A DNA stretch of 7,525 bases from positions 1 to 7,525 of the forward strand of contig DPPH01000030.1 in NCBI GenBank assembly GCA_003539375.1, written 5' to 3'. Position numbers and translations under genes: made by a program. How positions within the stretch are numbered: the first letter of the stretch is position 1; every line of letters begins with the position of its first letter. Origin of the DNA: Clostridiales bacterium (GTDB lineage: Bacteria; Bacillota; Clostridia; Tissierellales; Dethiosulfatibacteraceae). Below the pieces are notes generated by a model, which saw nothing but the letters and a program-made list of their open reading frames with translations, ran no database searches and was not told the origin of the DNA. Positions 1 through 5,765 of the stretch are shown in pieces.

Positions 1-1352
1 AGGATGGAATAATCGAAGATGCCTTAGAAGAAGATGATAATCTGCTCATTAGTAAAAACAGCTTTAAAGGACTTAATATAAAAGATATTTTGTCAGAGGA
101 TTTACATGAAAAAGTTAAAGATATAATAAACAAAGCAGTAGAAGATGGTGGGGTTAAAATTTTAAAATACAAAACTATTTTAGAAGACAAGAAAATTCAT
201 ACCTATCATGAAATTGAAGGATTTAGAAAAGGTAAAGAAGAAGTATTTGAAATGAGAGTTGTTAAACTTAGGGAAGATCAAATCTTAGCTATATCCAGAG
301 ACATTACAACTGATGAGTTAAATCAAAACAAAATACAGTATTTAAGCTTCCACGACCAATTAACAGGTCTTTATAATAGAAGGTTTTTTGAAGAGGAGTT
401 AAAGAGACTGGATACAGAAAGAATGCTACCCTTATCTGTTGTAATGACCGATGTAAACGGACTAAAGCTGATAAACGATTCCTTTGGTCACGATTCTGGA
501 GACCAACTTTTAATAGAATTTAGCAAAATATTAAAGAATTCAAGTAGGGAAGAAGATATCATTTGTCGTATAGGAGGAGACGAATTCGTTATACTACTTC
601 CAAATATGAATCACTACTATCTTCCAGAGCTGGTAAATAGGATAAAAGATAAATTGGAAAATAAGGATTTTAAAAAATACGGAATATCAGCTGCTTTTGG
701 CTTCGGTACAAAAGATGAAAAAGGAAAAGATGTTAATGATATTATTAAAGAAGCAGAAGATATGATGTATAGAAATAAATTCATTGAAAGTCCTCACATG
801 AAGAATAAAACCATAGACACAATTTTAAATATCCTACATGAATCAGATGAATGGGAAAAAAATCACTCCCAGAGAGTATCGGAGTACTGTGAAATGATGG
901 GACAAGAACTTAATTTTTCAGAGAAAGATATTAAAGAAGTTAAGATGTCAGGATTACTCCATGACATTGGGAAAATCACTTTAAAAGATACCTTTATTGA
1001 TAAAAAAGGTAGTCTTAACAAAAAAGGGAAAAGTGAATTAAGAAGACATTCGGAAGTGGGCTATAGAATTTTAAGTACATATAAAAACCTCTACAATATT
1101 GCTGATTATATACTGTACCACCATGAAAATTGGGATGGTACCGGATATCCTAAAGGTTTAAAGGGAGAAGATATACCACTAAAATCAAGAATAATAGCAA
1201 TAGCAAATCATTATGATACGGCTACAAGAAATAGGCCTAACAAAAATAATTTAACAAAAGAAGAAGCATGCAGAGATTTATTGGAAAGAGCTGCAACCTG
1301 CTTTGATCCAAAGCTTGTAGAAATCTTTACAAATAAAATATTAAATAGATGA
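1..1352 (+). CDS. PAS-GGDEF-HD-GYP cyclic-di-GMP signalling protein (5' end outside window)
   Basis: This protein is predicted to make and/or break cyclic di-GMP in response to a PAS-sensed signal. The frame is open to the left edge (first whole codon at 3), and the upstream residues (DGIIEDAL...) read as PAS, so the TTG at 90 is not the true start. Numbering from that TTG, PAS sequence runs to about residue 73. The GGDEF domain spans about 82-235, with Asp121, GGDEF at 162-166, and the inhibitory RxxD site (R153, D156) exactly five residues before it, so cyclase activity and product inhibition both look intact. The HD-GYP domain spans about 240-420, with His259, HD at 291-292, His320, and HHE..DG.GYP at 344-353. 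The later motif usually written ADxxDAxT reads ANHYDTAT here, so the usual metal-ligand Asp is Asn373 and phosphodiesterase activity is doubtful. No membrane segment is visible. A terminator follows directly, so it is not part of the next operon. Confidence 0.93.
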   Translation, partial: DGIIEDALEEDDNLLISKNSFKGLNIKDILSEDLHEKVKDIINKAVEDGGVKILKYKTILEDKKIHTYHEIEGFRKGKEEVFEMRVVKLREDQILAISRDITTDELNQNKIQYLSFHDQLTGLYNRRFFEEELKRLDTERMLPLSVVMTDVNGLKLINDSFGHDSGDQLLIEFSKILKNSSREEDIICRIGGDEFVILLPNMNHYYLPELVNRIKDKLENKDFKKYGISAAFGFGTKDEKGKDVNDIIKEAEDMMYRNKFIESPHMKNKTIDTILNILHESDEWEKNHSQRVSEYCEMMGQELNFSEKDIKEVKMSGLLHDIGKITLKDTFIDKKGSLNKKGKSELRRHSEVGYRILSTYKNLYNIADYILYHHENWDGTGYPKGLKGEDIPLKSRIIAIANHYDTATRNRPNKNNLTKEEACRDLLERAATCFDPKLVEIFTNKILNR

Positions 1353-1379
1353 AAGGCTGGTAATCCAGTCTTTTGTTTT
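1352..1379 (+). terminator. Rho-independent terminator of the GGDEF/HD-GYP gene
   Basis: The sequence shows a 9-bp stem (1352-1360 with 1365-1373, one G-U pair), a four-base TAAT loop, and a T-rich tail continuing past 1373. It begins at the last base of the stop codon. It should separate the signalling gene from the hydroxyproline operon. Confidence 0.85.
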
Positions 1380-1420
1380 GGTTTAATATAGTAATTAACT
1401 CAACTTCCAGAGGGAGATAA

Positions 1421-1449
1421 TTGACAAAGAATAAATTTTATTATAAAAT
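1421..1449 (+). promoter_or_regulatory. Sigma-A-type promoter of the 3-hydroxyproline operon
   Basis: A perfect -35 box, TTGACA, lies at 1421-1426. A -10 box, TAAAAT (5 of 6 to consensus), lies at 1444-1449 after a 17-base spacer. The expected transcription start (about 1455-1457) falls inside the GntR-type operator that follows. An overlapping alternative -10, TATAAA at 1442-1447, would have a 15-base spacer and is less likely. Confidence 0.75.
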
Positions 1450-1450
1450 C

Positions 1451-1474
1451 TGGTTAGACCAACTGGTATAACCA
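1451..1474 (+). promoter_or_regulatory. Tandem FadR/GntR-type operator (two TGGTNNNACCA sites)
   Basis: Two perfect half-symmetric elements lie side by side: TGGTTAGACCA at 1451-1461 and TGGTATAACCA at 1464-1474, separated by two bases. Each fits the TNGTNNNACNA form known for FadR-subfamily GntR regulators. The whole 24-bp block is itself a dyad in which 20 of 24 positions are symmetric. It starts one base after the -10 box and ends at the ribosome site, so a bound protein would cover the transcription start. The third gene of this operon encodes a FadR-type regulator, which is the obvious candidate ligand (inference). Confidence 0.82.
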
Positions 1475-1486
1475 AAAGGAGGATTT

Positions 1487-2446
1487 ATGCTTTATTTAAA
1501 TAATAAAGATATTGAAGAGATAGTAGACAAGATCGATTTAATAGAAATTTTGGAAAAAGGATTCCAAATGTATGGAGAAAAAAACTATCAAATGCCTGAA
1601 AGAATGCATTTGAACAGAGATGACGATACGATTTTGTATATGCCCTGTATAACGAAAGATATTATCGGAACAAAAATAATATCACTATTTCCAAAAAACA
1701 AGGAGAAAAATTTACCGGTTATAAGCGGAATAATGCTCCTAAATGATATAGATACAGGATTACCGAAAGGAATCCTGGATGGTAGTTCTATTACGGCCTA
1801 TAGGACTGGGGCTTTAGGAGCTACAGGAATAAAGCATACTACAGGTAGAAATTGCAAAAATATTGGATTGATAGGACCGGGAGTACAGGGATTTCACCAG
1901 TTACTTTTAGCATCTAAAGTAAGAAACATTGAAAACATATATATCTATGGAAGAAATAAAGAAAATCTAAAAGACTTTATAAACAGGCTAAAGAAAAAAC
2001 TACCAAATATAAACATTAGACCTGCAGATACCAGTGAAGAGTTGGTTAAAAACTCAGAGATTATAATTACAGCTACACCGTCAGAAAGTCCGGTTATGCC
2101 GAATAATAAAGAACTACTTAAGGGAAAGCACATTATTGCTATAGGTTCATATAAATATAAAATGAGAGAAATTCCCGATGCTCTTTATGAGTTAATTGAT
2201 GAAGTATATGTAGATACAGAGTTGGCTATTGAAGAATCCGGAGATATTATCCAGCCTTTAGAAAAAGGATTAATAAATGAAAGTCAAATTAAAACTTTAA
2301 GTGAAATCATGTCTAAAGAAAAGGATTTTGCTAAAAAAACAACCCTATTTAAATGTGTTGGAATGGCTCTACTAGATGTAGTTGTAGCAGAAGCTATTTT
2401 CACCACTGCCTTGAAATTAAATAAAGGTACCGATATACCTTTATAA
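1487..2446 (+). CDS. Ornithine cyclodeaminase/mu-crystallin family reductase, probable delta1-pyrroline-2-carboxylate reductase
   Basis: This 319-residue protein is full length for the family. Visible landmarks are the conserved Lys of GTKIISLFPKN (Lys63), the carboxylate-binding Arg in YRTGALGATG (Arg106), and a Rossmann loop IGPGVQG (130-135). An Arg (156) after the second strand hints at NADPH (inference). True ornithine cyclodeaminases carry a catalytic Asp in a GGDCPGKTEL-like stretch. Here the matching stretch is GSYKYKMREI (220-229), with Tyr in place of that Asp, which argues against cyclodeaminase and for a cyclic-imine reductase. The next gene encodes a likely trans-3-hydroxyproline dehydratase, whose product becomes delta1-pyrroline-2-carboxylate, so reduction to L-proline is the best-supported role. 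The ATG at 1487 sits four bases after AAAGGAGG (1475-1482), a strong site. Alternatives are alanine dehydrogenase or another imine reductase. Cytosolic; no signal peptide. Confidence 0.85.
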   Translation: MLYLNNKDIEEIVDKIDLIEILEKGFQMYGEKNYQMPERMHLNRDDDTILYMPCITKDIIGTKIISLFPKNKEKNLPVISGIMLLNDIDTGLPKGILDGSSITAYRTGALGATGIKHTTGRNCKNIGLIGPGVQGFHQLLLASKVRNIENIYIYGRNKENLKDFINRLKKKLPNINIRPADTSEELVKNSEIIITATPSESPVMPNNKELLKGKHIIAIGSYKYKMREIPDALYELIDEVYVDTELAIEESGDIIQPLEKGLINESQIKTLSEIMSKEKDFAKKTTLFKCVGMALLDVVVAEAIFTTALKLNKGTDIPL

Positions 2447-2487
2447 TAAATTTAAAAACAAGAAAAAACCTGTAGGAGGAATAAAAA

Positions 2488-3507
2488 ATGATGCATTTTA
2501 AAAACAGAATCGATTGTATTGACGCCCATACTGGGGGAGAACCATTAAGGATAGTTACTTCGGGATTACCTCCGATTAAAGGAGATACAATTCTAGAAAA
2601 AAGAGACTATATGCTTAAAAATTACGATAATCTTAGGAAATTAATGATGCTTGAACCTAGAGGACACAGCGGTATGTACGGTTGTATCCTTGTTGAAGCT
2701 GTTACAAAAGATGGAGATTTTGGAGTACTCTTTACTCACAATGAAGGATTAAGTTCTATGTGCGGTCATGGTATTATTGGAATAACTAAGGTGGCTATAG
2801 AAACGGGAATGATTTTAGCAGAAGATGGAGAAAATATAGTAAGGATTGATTCTCCAGCAGGTAGAGTTACAGCTTACGCAGATGTAGTAGATGGAGAAGT
2901 AGAAAGGGTAAGATTTCAAAATGTACCTTGCTTTATATATAAAGAAAATGTAGAAGTAGAAGTTGATGGTATAGGCAAGATTTCAGGTGATGTAGTTTAC
3001 TGTGGTGCCTTTTACGTATATGTTGATTCAGATAAGGTAAATCTAAAAATAAATCCTGAAAACACAGAAAAACTTGTAAAAGTTGGTATGGAAATAAAAC
3101 ACAAGGTTATGGATATGATGGAGTTTAACCATCCTACATCAGGAGTAAATTGGCTTTACGGAACTATTTTCTACGAAAAACCAGTAAAAAATCAAAATAT
3201 TTTGGATACAAAAAATGTATGTATTTTTGCCGACGGTCAGGTAGACAGATCACCTACTGGAACCGGTACTGGAGGAAGAGTAGCACTGCATTATTTTAAA
3301 GGGGAAATGCTGGAAGAAGATACTCTATCAAATAAAAGTATAATAGATACAGTTATGGAAGGAAGAATAATAGAAAAAACAAAGGTTGGAGAATATGATG
3401 CCCTTGTAACAGAAGTTTCCGGTACAGCATATATTATGGGATTCAATCAACTTGTATTAGACCCAAAAGATCCTCTAAATGAAGGATTTAGGATAATAGG
3501 CTCGTAA
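2488..3507 (+). CDS. Proline racemase superfamily enzyme, probable trans-3-hydroxy-L-proline dehydratase
   Basis: This 339-residue protein is the usual length for the proline racemase superfamily, with the N-terminal signature IDAHTGGEPLRIV and the EPRGH motif (56-60). The first catalytic residue is present as Cys92 in MCGHGI. The second position, Cys in proline racemase and 4-hydroxyproline epimerase (PCGTG), is Thr257 in DRSPTGTGTGG. In this superfamily a Cys/Thr pair marks trans-3-hydroxy-L-proline dehydratase (EC 4.2.1.77), which abstracts the alpha proton and loses water; racemization needs two Cys. The product tautomerizes to delta1-pyrroline-2-carboxylate, the likely substrate of the reductase encoded 41 bases upstream. 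The start has a good site, TAGGAGGA at 2473-2480. ATG codons at 2488 and 2491 are both usable, and the first is taken. The substrate may come from collagen-type peptides (inference). Calling it simply 'proline racemase' would be misleading. Confidence 0.9.
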   Translation: MMHFKNRIDCIDAHTGGEPLRIVTSGLPPIKGDTILEKRDYMLKNYDNLRKLMMLEPRGHSGMYGCILVEAVTKDGDFGVLFTHNEGLSSMCGHGIIGITKVAIETGMILAEDGENIVRIDSPAGRVTAYADVVDGEVERVRFQNVPCFIYKENVEVEVDGIGKISGDVVYCGAFYVYVDSDKVNLKINPENTEKLVKVGMEIKHKVMDMMEFNHPTSGVNWLYGTIFYEKPVKNQNILDTKNVCIFADGQVDRSPTGTGTGGRVALHYFKGEMLEEDTLSNKSIIDTVMEGRIIEKTKVGEYDALVTEVSGTAYIMGFNQLVLDPKDPLNEGFRIIGS

Positions 3508-3525
3508 AAAGAAAAGAGTGATTAG

Positions 3526-4212
3526 ATGAAACTTAGAGATGAGAAAGCTTCAAACCTAGTTGAAAATTATATTAAGAATGAAATAAAAGAAAGTAGACTT
3601 AAACCAGGGAGTAAACTACCTTCAGAAAGAGAGCTTTCAAAAATGCTTAATGTCAGTAGAACTTCTGTAAGAGAGGCTATCAAAGCTCTCATAACCATGG
3701 GATATTTAGAGACTTATGAAAGAAAGGGTACTTTCTTATCTGAAAACTATAAAAATGATAAAAGTGAAAATCTAGAACTAAAAAATTTCTTTAATAAGGC
3801 TCCTATTTTTGACCTTATGGAAGTAAGGATAATTCTTGAAAATAACTTTATTCCTTTGGCTGTAGAAAGAGCAGAACCAGAAGATATAAAGAAGTTGGAA
3901 AATGCCTTAAAAAAAATGAAAACTTCTGAAAAAAACATAGGAGAATTCTTTTATGGAGATTTAGAATTTCATTATACCTTAGGAGAGACTACCCACAATA
4001 CTGTCATAATTGAACTTATGAAGATTATCAGAGATAGGATAATAAGAGAAAAAGCCCATTTCATGGCTGCAGGAGTTGAAACACGAGAAACGACTATACA
4101 GGTATTTGAAGAGATTATTAAGTCGATTAAAATAAAAGATGTAGAGAAAGCTCAAAAGCTATATATATCTCATCTCAATCATGTAGAAATGTTTTTTGAA
4201 GAAAAAGCTTAA
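3526..4212 (+). CDS. FadR-subfamily GntR transcriptional regulator
   Basis: This 228-residue regulator is normal in length for the FadR/FCD group. Residues about 7-72 form the GntR winged helix, with the hallmark LKPGSKLPSERELSKMLNVSRTSVREAIKAL and a wing GYLETYERKGTF. Residues about 93-223 form the all-helical FCD effector domain. Of the usual FCD metal ligands, Asp145, His149 and His216 are visible, but the middle His position appears to be Phe194. The gene follows the dehydratase by 18 bases and has only a weak ribosome site (AAGAGTGA, about 3514-3521), as expected for a low-level co-transcribed regulator. It probably represses the operon through the paired operator at 1451-1474, with trans-3-hydroxyproline or a related imino acid as inducer (inference). 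No intrinsic terminator is evident after it. Confidence 0.93.
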   Translation: MKLRDEKASNLVENYIKNEIKESRLKPGSKLPSERELSKMLNVSRTSVREAIKALITMGYLETYERKGTFLSENYKNDKSENLELKNFFNKAPIFDLMEVRIILENNFIPLAVERAEPEDIKKLENALKKMKTSEKNIGEFFYGDLEFHYTLGETTHNTVIIELMKIIRDRIIREKAHFMAAGVETRETTIQVFEEIIKSIKIKDVEKAQKLYISHLNHVEMFFEEKA

Positions 4213-4237
4213 AATCTAATCAAATTCTTGAAAACTA

Positions 4238-4266
4238 TTGACATTAGACCTAAATTATAGTAAATT
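4238..4266 (+). promoter_or_regulatory. Candidate promoter of the pyr operon
   Basis: A perfect TTGACA lies at 4238-4243, with TAAATT (4 of 6) at 4261-4266 after a 17-base spacer. This puts the start near 4273, just ahead of the PyrR-type leader. An overlapping pair, TTGAAA (4228-4233) and TAAATT (4251-4256), also has a 17-base spacer and cannot be excluded. The promoter begins 25 bases after the regulator gene's stop. Confidence 0.62.
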
Positions 4267-4278
4267 TAAACAAATTGA

Positions 4279-4311
4279 ACCTTTAAATATAGCACGAGAG
4301 GCTAGGAAGGT
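4279..4311 (+). promoter_or_regulatory. PyrR-type binding loop 1 (anti-antiterminator)
   Basis: The RNA folds into a lower stem (4279-4284 with 4306-4311, one G-U), an AT-rich internal bulge, and an upper stem (4290-4293 with 4301-4304) capped by the loop ACGAGAG (4294-4300). The core GAGAGGCT followed by GGAAGG resembles the conserved PyrR-binding segment of Bacillus pyr leaders (ARUCCNGNGAGGYU, about 11 of 14 positions). PyrR bound to UMP would stabilise this fold and block the antiterminator. It lies just upstream of an alternative helix and terminator, as in known PyrR attenuators. Confidence 0.82.
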
Positions 4312-4346
4312 AATCATAATAAGAAGGAATATCTATGCCTCTTTGC
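4292..4346 (+). promoter_or_regulatory. Antiterminator helix of the pyr leader
   Basis: Bases 4292-4305 pair with 4333-4346, with a single bulged base on each side (C4295 and T4336). This gives about 13 bp, longer than either competing hairpin. The 5' arm uses the upper stem and loop of PyrR loop 1, and the 3' arm uses the whole 5' side of the terminator, so it is mutually exclusive with both. This is the switch expected when pyrimidines are low. Confidence 0.78.
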
Positions 4347-4367
4347 TGTTTTGCGGAGAGGTTTTTT
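4338..4367 (+). terminator. Intrinsic terminator of the pyr attenuator
   Basis: A 9-bp stem (4338-4346 with 4353-4361, including two G-U pairs) with a six-base TGTTTT loop is followed by six T residues (4362-4367). It lies 41 bases before the pyrB start, and its 5' arm is shared with the antiterminator. It may also stop read-through from the hydroxyproline operon, which has no evident terminator of its own. Confidence 0.88.
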
Positions 4368-4371
4368 AATA

Positions 4372-4403
4372 CTTTAAATTAGTACGAGAGACTAAAAAGG
4401 AGG
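4372..4403 (+). promoter_or_regulatory. PyrR-type binding loop 2 abutting the pyrB ribosome site
   Basis: This is a second copy of the loop-1 structure: CTTTAAAT leads into an upper stem (4379-4383 with 4391-4395) capped by the identical loop ACGAGAG (4384-4390), above a four-pair lower stem (4372-4375 with 4396-4399). The stem pair C4293-G4301 of loop 1 is replaced by T4383-A4391 here, a compensatory change. The ribosome site AAGGAGG (4397-4403) overlaps the lower stem's 3' arm and sits four bases before the pyrB ATG. A bound PyrR would therefore hinder translation start. It lies downstream of the terminator and has no terminator of its own. Confidence 0.72.
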
Positions 4404-4407
4404 AAAT

Positions 4408-5340
4408 ATGTTAAAAGGAAGACATTTAATTGAACCAAAAGACTTTTCTAAAGAAGAGCTGGAAGAAATCTTCAACTTAACTGATAAAATAGTAGAAAAA
4501 CCAGAAAAGTTTAATAAAAAATGCAGTGGAAAAATTCTAGCAAACCTATTCTATGAACCAAGTACAAGAACGAGATTATCTTTTGAAGCAGCTATGTTTA
4601 GACTAGGTGGTGAAGTTGTAGGTTTTTCATCAGCTGATTCTTCGTCAGTATCTAAAGGAGAAAGCCTATCAGATACAATAAGAACCGTTGGCTGCTATTC
4701 AGATATTTGTGTAATAAGACATCCAAAAGAAGGTGCTCCTAAATTAGCATCCTTAAAATCTGAAATACCTATTATTAATGCAGGAGATGGTGGACACCAG
4801 CATCCAACCCAAACATTAACAGATTTAATGACTATTAGATCTATAAAAGGAACTATAAAAAATTTCACAATAGGTATTTGTGGAGATTTAAAATTTGGAA
4901 GAACTGTTCATTCCCTTATAAAAGCCCTATCTAGGTACGACAATATTAGATTCATTCTTATCTCGCCTGAAGAACTAAAAATTCCAGACTATATAAAAGA
5001 TGAAGTGTTGATTAAAAATAATTTAGAATTTAAAGAAACAGAAAAATTAGAATCCTCTCTTAAAGACTTGGACATATTGTATATGACTAGAGTACAAAGG
5101 GAAAGATTTTTTAATGAAGCTGACTACATTAGACTTAAAGACAGCTATAGACTAGATAACAAAAAACTAGAACTAGCTAAGGATGATATGATTATTCTTC
5201 ATCCCCTACCTAGAGTAAATGAAATAGCCTCAGAAGTAGATGAAGATAAAAGAGCTAAATACTTTCAACAGGTAAAGTACGGTATGTTTGTAAGAATGGC
5301 TTTAATAATTAAACTGTTAGGAGTTGATGAAGAATGTTAA
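4408..5340 (+). CDS. pyrB: Aspartate carbamoyltransferase catalytic chain
   Basis: PyrB joins carbamoyl phosphate and L-aspartate to N-carbamoyl-L-aspartate, the first committed step of pyrimidine synthesis, in the cytosol. At 310 residues it matches the family length. Visible active-site elements are the carbamoyl-phosphate motif STRTR (52-56), the 80s loop SVSKGES with Lys83, Arg104 in IRHPKEGA, HPTQ (132-135), the aspartate-binding TRVQRERF (227-234) and HPLPR (265-269). The start has a strong site, AAGGAGG, four bases upstream, placed within the second PyrR-type loop. It overlaps pyrI by 7 bases and should form a PyrB-PyrI holoenzyme with its product. It heads the operon; no pyrR gene is in this window. 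Confidence 0.97.
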   Translation: MLKGRHLIEPKDFSKEELEEIFNLTDKIVEKPEKFNKKCSGKILANLFYEPSTRTRLSFEAAMFRLGGEVVGFSSADSSSVSKGESLSDTIRTVGCYSDICVIRHPKEGAPKLASLKSEIPIINAGDGGHQHPTQTLTDLMTIRSIKGTIKNFTIGICGDLKFGRTVHSLIKALSRYDNIRFILISPEELKIPDYIKDEVLIKNNLEFKETEKLESSLKDLDILYMTRVQRERFFNEADYIRLKDSYRLDNKKLELAKDDMIILHPLPRVNEIASEVDEDKRAKYFQQVKYGMFVRMALIIKLLGVDEEC

Positions 5341-5759
5341 ATGTAGATAGTTTAAAAAAAGGGATAGTAATTGACCATATCAAAGCTGGTAAATCAATGG
5401 AAATTTATAATTACCTTAATTTAGATAAGGCTGATTATACAGTAGCATTAATAAAAAATGTACCATCTAAAAAAATGAAGAAAAAAGATATAATAAAGAT
5501 AGAAAACAACATAGATTTAAATTTGAACATATTGGGTTACATAGACCCAAATATAACTATAAATGTAATAGAAAATGATAAAATTATAAAAAAATTAAAA
5601 TTAGACCCACCGGAAACAGTAAAAAACGTTATGAAATGTAAAAACCCCCGTTGCATTACCTCAAGTGAAAGTGAAATTGAAGATATTTTTCAACTAATTG
5701 ATAAAGAAAAAGCAGTTTATAAATGCATATACTGCGATCAAATATATAAAAGGGATTAA
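5334..5759 (+). CDS. pyrI: Aspartate carbamoyltransferase regulatory chain
   Basis: PyrI carries the nucleotide-binding allosteric sites of the ATCase holoenzyme and transmits CTP/UTP feedback to PyrB. At 141 residues it is slightly shorter than the E. coli chain. Seen in the sequence are GIVIDHI with Asp14-His15 at the effector site, IIKIEN (53-58), Lys87 matching the nucleotide-binding Lys94 of E. coli, and the structural zinc site with Cys102, Cys107, Cys131 and Cys134 in a CxxxxC...CxxC arrangement. The ATG lies inside the last codons of pyrB, with AGGAG at 5319-5323 inside the pyrB coding region, so translation is probably coupled to give balanced subunits. Confidence 0.96.
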   Translation: MLNVDSLKKGIVIDHIKAGKSMEIYNYLNLDKADYTVALIKNVPSKKMKKKDIIKIENNIDLNLNILGYIDPNITINVIENDKIIKKLKLDPPETVKNVMKCKNPRCITSSESEIEDIFQLIDKEKAVYKCIYCDQIYKRD

Positions 5760-5765
5760 GAAAAT

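Noticed and set aside
90..92. TTG as the start of the GGDEF/HD-GYP gene
   Set aside because: The same frame is open to the left edge, the upstream residues continue the PAS domain, and no ribosome site precedes the TTG. The gene is cut by the window edge.
1381..1420. Extra regulatory palindrome upstream of the hydroxyproline promoter (GTAATTAAC region)
   Set aside because: It is a short, imperfect AT-rich symmetry expected by chance in this base composition.
1487..2446. Ornithine cyclodeaminase (ornithine to proline)
   Set aside because: The catalytic Asp region of true cyclodeaminases is replaced by GSYKYKMRE, and the neighbouring dehydratase supplies a cyclic imine substrate.
2488..3507. 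Proline racemase or 4-hydroxyproline 2-epimerase
   Set aside because: The second catalytic Cys of the PCGTG motif is Thr (PTGTG), which does not support two-base racemization.
4213..4407. A metabolite riboswitch or T-box in the pyr leader
   Set aside because: No T-box sequence (TGGNACCGCG-like) or known aptamer core is visible; the loops and GAGAGGCT core fit PyrR-type elements better.
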